A DNA stretch of 64,000 nt from contig NC_091123.1 of NCBI RefSeq assembly GCF_040183065.1, positions 110,830,821 through 110,894,820 on the forward strand, in the 5' to 3' direction. Positions 59,527 through 64,000 of this stretch are shown here, piece after piece. Source of the stretch: Periplaneta americana. Lineage: Eukaryota; Arthropoda; Insecta; Blattodea; Blattidae. How positions within the stretch are numbered: position 1 is the first letter of the stretch; each line of letters begins with the position of its first letter. A program made the position numbers and the translations under genes. The notes below the pieces were generated by a model that did no database searches, was not told the DNA's origin, and was given only the letters and a program-made list of their open reading frames with translations.

Positions 59527-60648
59527 CAGAGTGTCCCAAATTTATTTATACACATTTTGAAACACTATTTCTCAGCAACGAGATGAGACAGAAACACGAT
59601 ATTTGCGGTTTTATTTTCCTTAAGCCTCCTTCCGCCACAGTATACTCCCAACAACGACGTACAACAGAGCGATATACCAAGTGGATTGTTGCTAATGGAA
59701 TATAATTACAGGCATGTTCAATCTGAACTCTCAATTCCTCCAGTGTTTGTGGTTTTATGGCGTACACCGTGTCCTTTAGAGCTCTCCATAGGTGGAAGTC
59801 GATCGGAGATCGAAGCGGGAACTCCGCAGGACTTCCTCTTCGTCCCATCCATCTCTGATTGAGTGTACGTTCGAGAAAATTCCTCACATTGACATGAAAG
59901 TGAGCTGGAGTCCCGTCTTGTTGAAAGCAAAACCCATTTTCATTCTCAAAGAGGTCATTAAGACGTGGAATCGTGGTTTACAACATTTGCAGGTATTTAT
60001 CACGCGTGACAGTCTCTTCGAAGAAGTACGGCCCAATTATTCCTCTGGAAGACAGACCACACCATTCTGTTACTCCTGGAAGATTGACGGCCTTTTCTTG
60101 AAAGATGTGTGAGTTTTCGTTAGCCCAGTACACACAATTGTGCCATTAAGTTTAAATGTGGCTTCATCTGACCAAACAATTAAGTCTTGAAAATCTTCCC
60201 TTTGGATTTGCTGATACCAGTCTCATGAGAATATTGCTTCATTGACTTCTTTGGGGGTTGTGCAAACGCCTGCATGACTACATCAACACTCTCGTCATCG
60301 GTGGAACTCCTTTTTCTTCCGCACCACTCTTTAACACATCTTGCACTGTTCCGTCGACTTCAAACTTGTCTTGTATTCTTGTGATATTTAACCTTGTTGG
60401 TGGTTGTGTTTCAAATTCAACCCTCCGACGTCGTTGAACTTCAAAAACATTCTCCACGTTCCAATAACTTTTCAGTATCCATCATCGAACGATAATTTCA
60501 CCGCCATGTTTGTTTATAAACAGATGAACATGTTTCCATGCTTTCTGCTGCCTTCTGAATCATTAAAAGTAAAAATCGTATTTCTATCTCATTTCTTTGC
60601 TATGAAATAGTATGTCAAAGAGTGTATACATCAATTTGAGACACTCAG
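59527..60648 (-). mobile_element. Mariner element with TIRs and broken transposase
   Basis: Ends CAGAGTGTCCCAAATT and inverted CTGAGTGTCTCAAATT, each next to TA, match for about 35 bp with mismatches. Length is 1122 bp. Minus-strand coding pieces: ENVFEVQRRRRVEFETQPPT near 60440 (helix-turn-helix), DKFEVDGTVQD, and the C-terminal WMGRRGSPAEFP then PQTLEELRVQIEHACN (59546-59887). The SPD-xTP-DF block is shortened to RSPIDFHLW, so the third catalytic aspartate region is damaged, and frameshifts separate the pieces. Confidence 0.85.
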
Positions 60649-60779
60649 TAAGTAAAAAAATCGTAGGTTTTCTTCATTAATTTTTCACTTAACTTCATAG
60701 TTCTAACTGAAATTCTGTTCCCACATAATCATCGCTGTTTGGGTTTTTATATTTGTTCGGTATTTTCACATTGCTATTG

Positions 60780-62960
60780 GTTATTCCTTTGTTTTGATAC
60801 TTCTTTTTTCGTTTCTTCTTTCATTTCTGGCCTTCTGTAATGTTTATTTTATTCTTTCAGAAATTTCGATTAAAATTCAACATTTTATTAATACATTGTA
60901 TTCACTTTTTCTAACGTTATTTGTTACTTTAGTATATATCCATCATCGTAAATTATCTTTCTTTTTGTCTCTGATTCCTTCCTCTTTCTCTTTCTTATTT
61001 CGCTTTTATTTCTTCCGTTTGTTTAACTCCTTTCTCTTTTCACTTTTCCTTTTTTATTACTCTTATTTTTACAATTATTTCCTTTTTCTTTATTTATTTA
61101 TTTCCTTCTTTTCCCTCCCTTTCCCTTTATTTCTTTCGTTCTTAATTTCTTTCTTTCATTATTTCTTTCTTTTTTTACCTTCATTTTACCTGACCTATTA
61201 TCCTCTCATTAATTTTCCTTTGTTCTTCCTTTCTCTCTTTGTTTCATCGCTTCTTTCTTCCTGTCTATCATTCTTTCCTCCTTTTTCAGTTCCTATTCCT
61301 CCCTTCCTGCTCCTTTATTCCATCCATCTTTTTCCTTTCATTTTTTTCTTTAATTTTTCCTTTCCTTCTTCTCTTCCTCGTTATTTACCTTCTTTATTTT
61401 CATTTGTTTTTTTAATTCTTTCTTCCCATTATGTCTTTCTCTTTCTCCAATCCTTTCTTCCTTTTTCCGTCCTTCTCTTCTTCATTACTTTCGTTTTTCC
61501 CTTCTTACTTTCTTTCGTTTTTTACTTCTTCCTTGTCTTTATACCTTCATTTTTCTCTTCTTCATTCCCTCTTCTTTAGTTTATTTCGTTTTTCCTTCTC
61601 TTTATTTCTTCCGTTTACTTCCTTTTTCCTTTATTTTTCCTTTGTTATATTTTTTCTAGCCTTTTTCATTTCCATTATTACTTCATTTTCCTTAATTGTT
61701 CCTTTTCTTCGTTCGTTTTCGATTTCTTTCGCCTTCTTTACTTTCATCATTCTTTATTCCTTTCCGTCTTCGTCGCCTTCTTTCACTCTTTCTTTATTTC
61801 TCTTGTCCTTTACCTTTCTTTTAAGTCTTTTTTTCATTTATTTCTTTCTTCCTTTCGTTGCTCTTCCTTTTATTTTCTTCTTTCTTTTTCGTGTCTTTGT
61901 TCCCTCATTTCTTTATTTCTTTCCCTCCTTTATTTCTTCCTTCCTTCTTCCTCCCCTTTCTATCTTTTCTCTTTCCTTCTTTTCGTTCCTCCTTTACTTC
62001 CTCCTTCGTTTCATTTCTTGTAGAGTTCTTTCGTCTTTCATTTGTTTCTTCACTTATTTACTTCTTTCCTTCTTTCGTTCTTCCTCTCTCTCTTTCTTCT
62101 TCATTTCTTCCTTTTTTCCCCTTATTTTTTCCTGTCTTTTTCCTTTCTATCGTTTTTAATTTCTGTATTCCCTAATTTACTTCTTTCTTCCCTCTGTTTC
62201 TTTCTTCCTTTCTGCTCATTTCCTTACTTTCTTCTATTTTATCCTTGTTTCTTTATTTCGTCCTTACTTTTATTTTATTTTTCTCTTCTTTCGTTTGCAT
62301 TTCTTTCTTTCTTGATTTACTTTCTTCCTTCTTTTGTTATTCCTCTTTATTTCTTCTTTTATCTTTCCTTTCTCCTTTCTTTCGTTTTTCGTTCCTCTAT
62401 TTCCTTATTTACTTCTTCCTTTCCTGGCGTTCGTTCTTCGTCTCCAGTTTTAGTTCTTCCCTCATATTCCTTTGTTTTTATTTATTTATTTTTTCATTTA
62501 TTTCGTACTGCATTTCTTTTTACCATATTTATATTTTCGTTTCTTCTTCCCTCCCTTTTGCTGTATTTTTCTCTCTTTTTTGCCCTTCTTTCGCTTCATT
62601 TTTCTTTATTTCTTATTTTATATTTTTTCTTTTCTCCCTTTCTTTCGTTGTTTACTTCTTTATTCCCTTAGTTTTATTTTTTCCTTTCTTATTTTCAGCT
62701 TTATTTTTGCCGTTGTTCTTTCTGTATTCTCTATTCCCTTTTTCTTTCTTTATTTCTTTCTTTCAACCTTTCTTTCTTCCTTTCTTTCTTTCTTCCTTTT
62801 TTCCTTTCTTTCTTCCTTTCTTTCTCCCTGTCTTCCTTCCCTTCTTTCTTCCTTCCTTTCTTCATTTCTTTCTTTCTTTCTTTCTTCCTTTCACTTTTTC
62901 ATTTGTTTTCTTTTCGTTTTTAAGTTTTTCCTTCCATTGTTTCTCTTCCCCTTCCCTTCT
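60780..62960 (+). repeat. 2.2-kb polypyrimidine tract
   Basis: The plus strand is dominated by T and C in CTTT, TTCC and TTTCTTTC variants, with scattered A and G that increase toward the left. The most regular (CTTT)n/(CCTT)n part is 62745-62890. Overlapping plus-strand frames of 105-261 codons (Phe/Leu/Ser) are artefacts. The tract passes directly into a SINE D tail. Confidence 0.9.
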
Positions 62961-62978
62961 CTGTTTTTCTTTCACTGA

Positions 62979-63312
62979 CTGAATTGAATTGAATTGAATT
63001 GAATTGAATTGAATTTAACGGAGGGGGGCACCATGGCCCAGCACTGCGACCAATTAAAGTTTATTGCGCTAACCCTCTGGTGACTCATTCACAAACCCAC
63101 ACCGGCTGACCACACTAAGGTTCTCTGTGTGCCTAAATTTAGAGCAGGCAACCCCACTCGTCCCTAGGCCAGCACCTCCATGCGTCACCAGCCGGCGTTT
63201 GAGGAATGCTATGGTATGATGACGAAATGGAGAAATGGTGACGGAATGATGTAAATGTCTAATTTGGGGAAAAACGGGAGAACCCCGGGAAAAACCCAAA
63301 CTGCGGCCTTGT
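62979..63312 (-). mobile_element. SINE family D, 5'-truncated
   Basis: It begins (on the plus strand) with a (TGAAT)n tail, then GGCACCATGGCCCAGCACTG, ACACCGGCTGACCACACTAA and AGCACCTCCATGCGTCACCA, the inverse of the 41685 copy. The tRNA head is missing beyond about 63312. The tail unit differs from the ATTCC tail at 12790. Confidence 0.88.
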
Positions 63313-64000
63313 TTCTCTCACTGATAAATTTACGTGTTAGGCTCATGTTATCACTCGAAATGTTAGTTTCAAAATAACCTCAGTTTCGAAACTACAAGTA
63401 TTTGTTCGCTTATTTCCCTTCAAATACGATACGGAGGTAGGCTTTGTGAATTCAGGAAGGGAGGCGAAATATGTTTTCTGTGTTCAGATGCATGTTACAA
63501 AACATACGGAAACTTATCTTGCAAAGTTTTGGTGCCTTGTATGAATATATTTAAGACATACTGGCAAATAAACTGCATAGTGACGTCACGTGTTTACTTC
63601 TGATGTAAAATGTGTTACAAAAAAACATAATCTATATCATAAACTAGGGATGTAAATCAGTAGACGAGATAGTTCTTTGGTGTTTTGACACTATGTACAT
63701 AAACTTCGGTCTCTTGTAGTCATTCACAGTTTACGTTTGGTCTGAGCACCTCAAGGCAATACAGCACGGTCAAGTTTATCAATATGTAAGAGACATAACC
63801 GATAAATAACTTGAACGATGTGTTTAAAATAGAATAGAAATTCCGCCAAACGCCATTTTACATACACTGAGCCAACGCAAATTATAATTCTTATAAACCC
63901 CTCGGGGTAAGATGGGTTTTTCAGCGTAGTCTGTTAGCTAGACAACTCTCTGCTCTCTGGGAGCATGTCTCCAAGAATGAAGACAAGAGAGAGTGTTACT
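63313..64000. other. Unassigned right edge
   Basis: No supported feature; may continue into an element outside the window. Confidence 0.4.

Noticed and set aside
57371-59887. Single mariner element joining the HTH piece at 57371 with the catalytic piece at 59546
   Set aside because: Both are on the minus strand, so the N-terminal piece should have the higher coordinate; the order is wrong and each has its own end sequence.
60794-62982. Overlapping Phe/Leu/Ser frames that look like multi-pass membrane proteins
   Set aside because: All arise from polypyrimidine sequence, and several plus-strand frames are open at once.

Overview
The window is eukaryotic, AT-rich, repeat-dominated DNA, almost certainly from an insect. 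I infer a cockroach or termite relative, because the RTE-type LINE ending in an AAAGCCATTTGTAAGTAAG-like tail is one I associate with Blattodea; that is memory, not a search. I found no host protein-coding gene, no spliced gene structure and no convincing functional RNA gene. Nearly every open frame of note is a transposon protein, a fragment of one, or a translated simple repeat.

Layout. 1-7 kb: (TTA)n tracts, a LINE 3' fragment, a foldback MITE, tRNA-like relics and mariner remnants. 7.1-8.3 kb: a Helitron with both termini. 9.7-11.9 kb: a structurally complete hAT element with an open transposase frame, matching terminal inverted repeats and a perfect 8-bp target duplication. 12.4-18.2 kb: a 400-bp SINE, a 1.15-kb trinucleotide-phased minisatellite, a 1.6-kb long-TIR element with a perfect 10-bp target duplication, and a 75-base poly(A) run. 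19-20 kb: a mariner-type MITE split by a SINE. 21-24 kb: a near-full-length but broken RTE-type LINE with an 18-bp target duplication, itself hit by a SINE. 25-34 kb: more SINE and LINE fragments, a broken Tc1-like transposase and a CR1/Jockey-type LINE fragment. 35-37 kb: a large foldback with hammerhead-like motifs in both arms (Penelope-like repeat suspected) and an inverted LINE tail. 37-42 kb: two TIR elements and SINEs. 43-45 kb: a polypyrimidine minisatellite and SINEs. 45.7-49.1 kb: a PIF/Harbinger-like element containing a hAT-like element. 50-56 kb: a SINE carrying a piggyBac-like MITE, a minisatellite with a 66-bp palindrome, a truncated LINE with its target duplication, and a fifth SINE family. 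56-60.6 kb: hAT and mariner relics. 60.8-63 kb: a 2.2-kb polypyrimidine tract ending in a SINE.

The elements are related through mobilisation. SINE families A, B and C (my labels) have different tRNA-like heads but a common GCGTCGTTAAATAA-type 3' end, consistent with shared recognition by one LINE machinery. The MITEs would need transposases supplied elsewhere; only the hAT at 9.7-11.9 kb shows an undamaged transposase frame. The nesting gives a relative chronology in five places. SINE names A-G and repeat names R1, H, J and K are local labels used only here.
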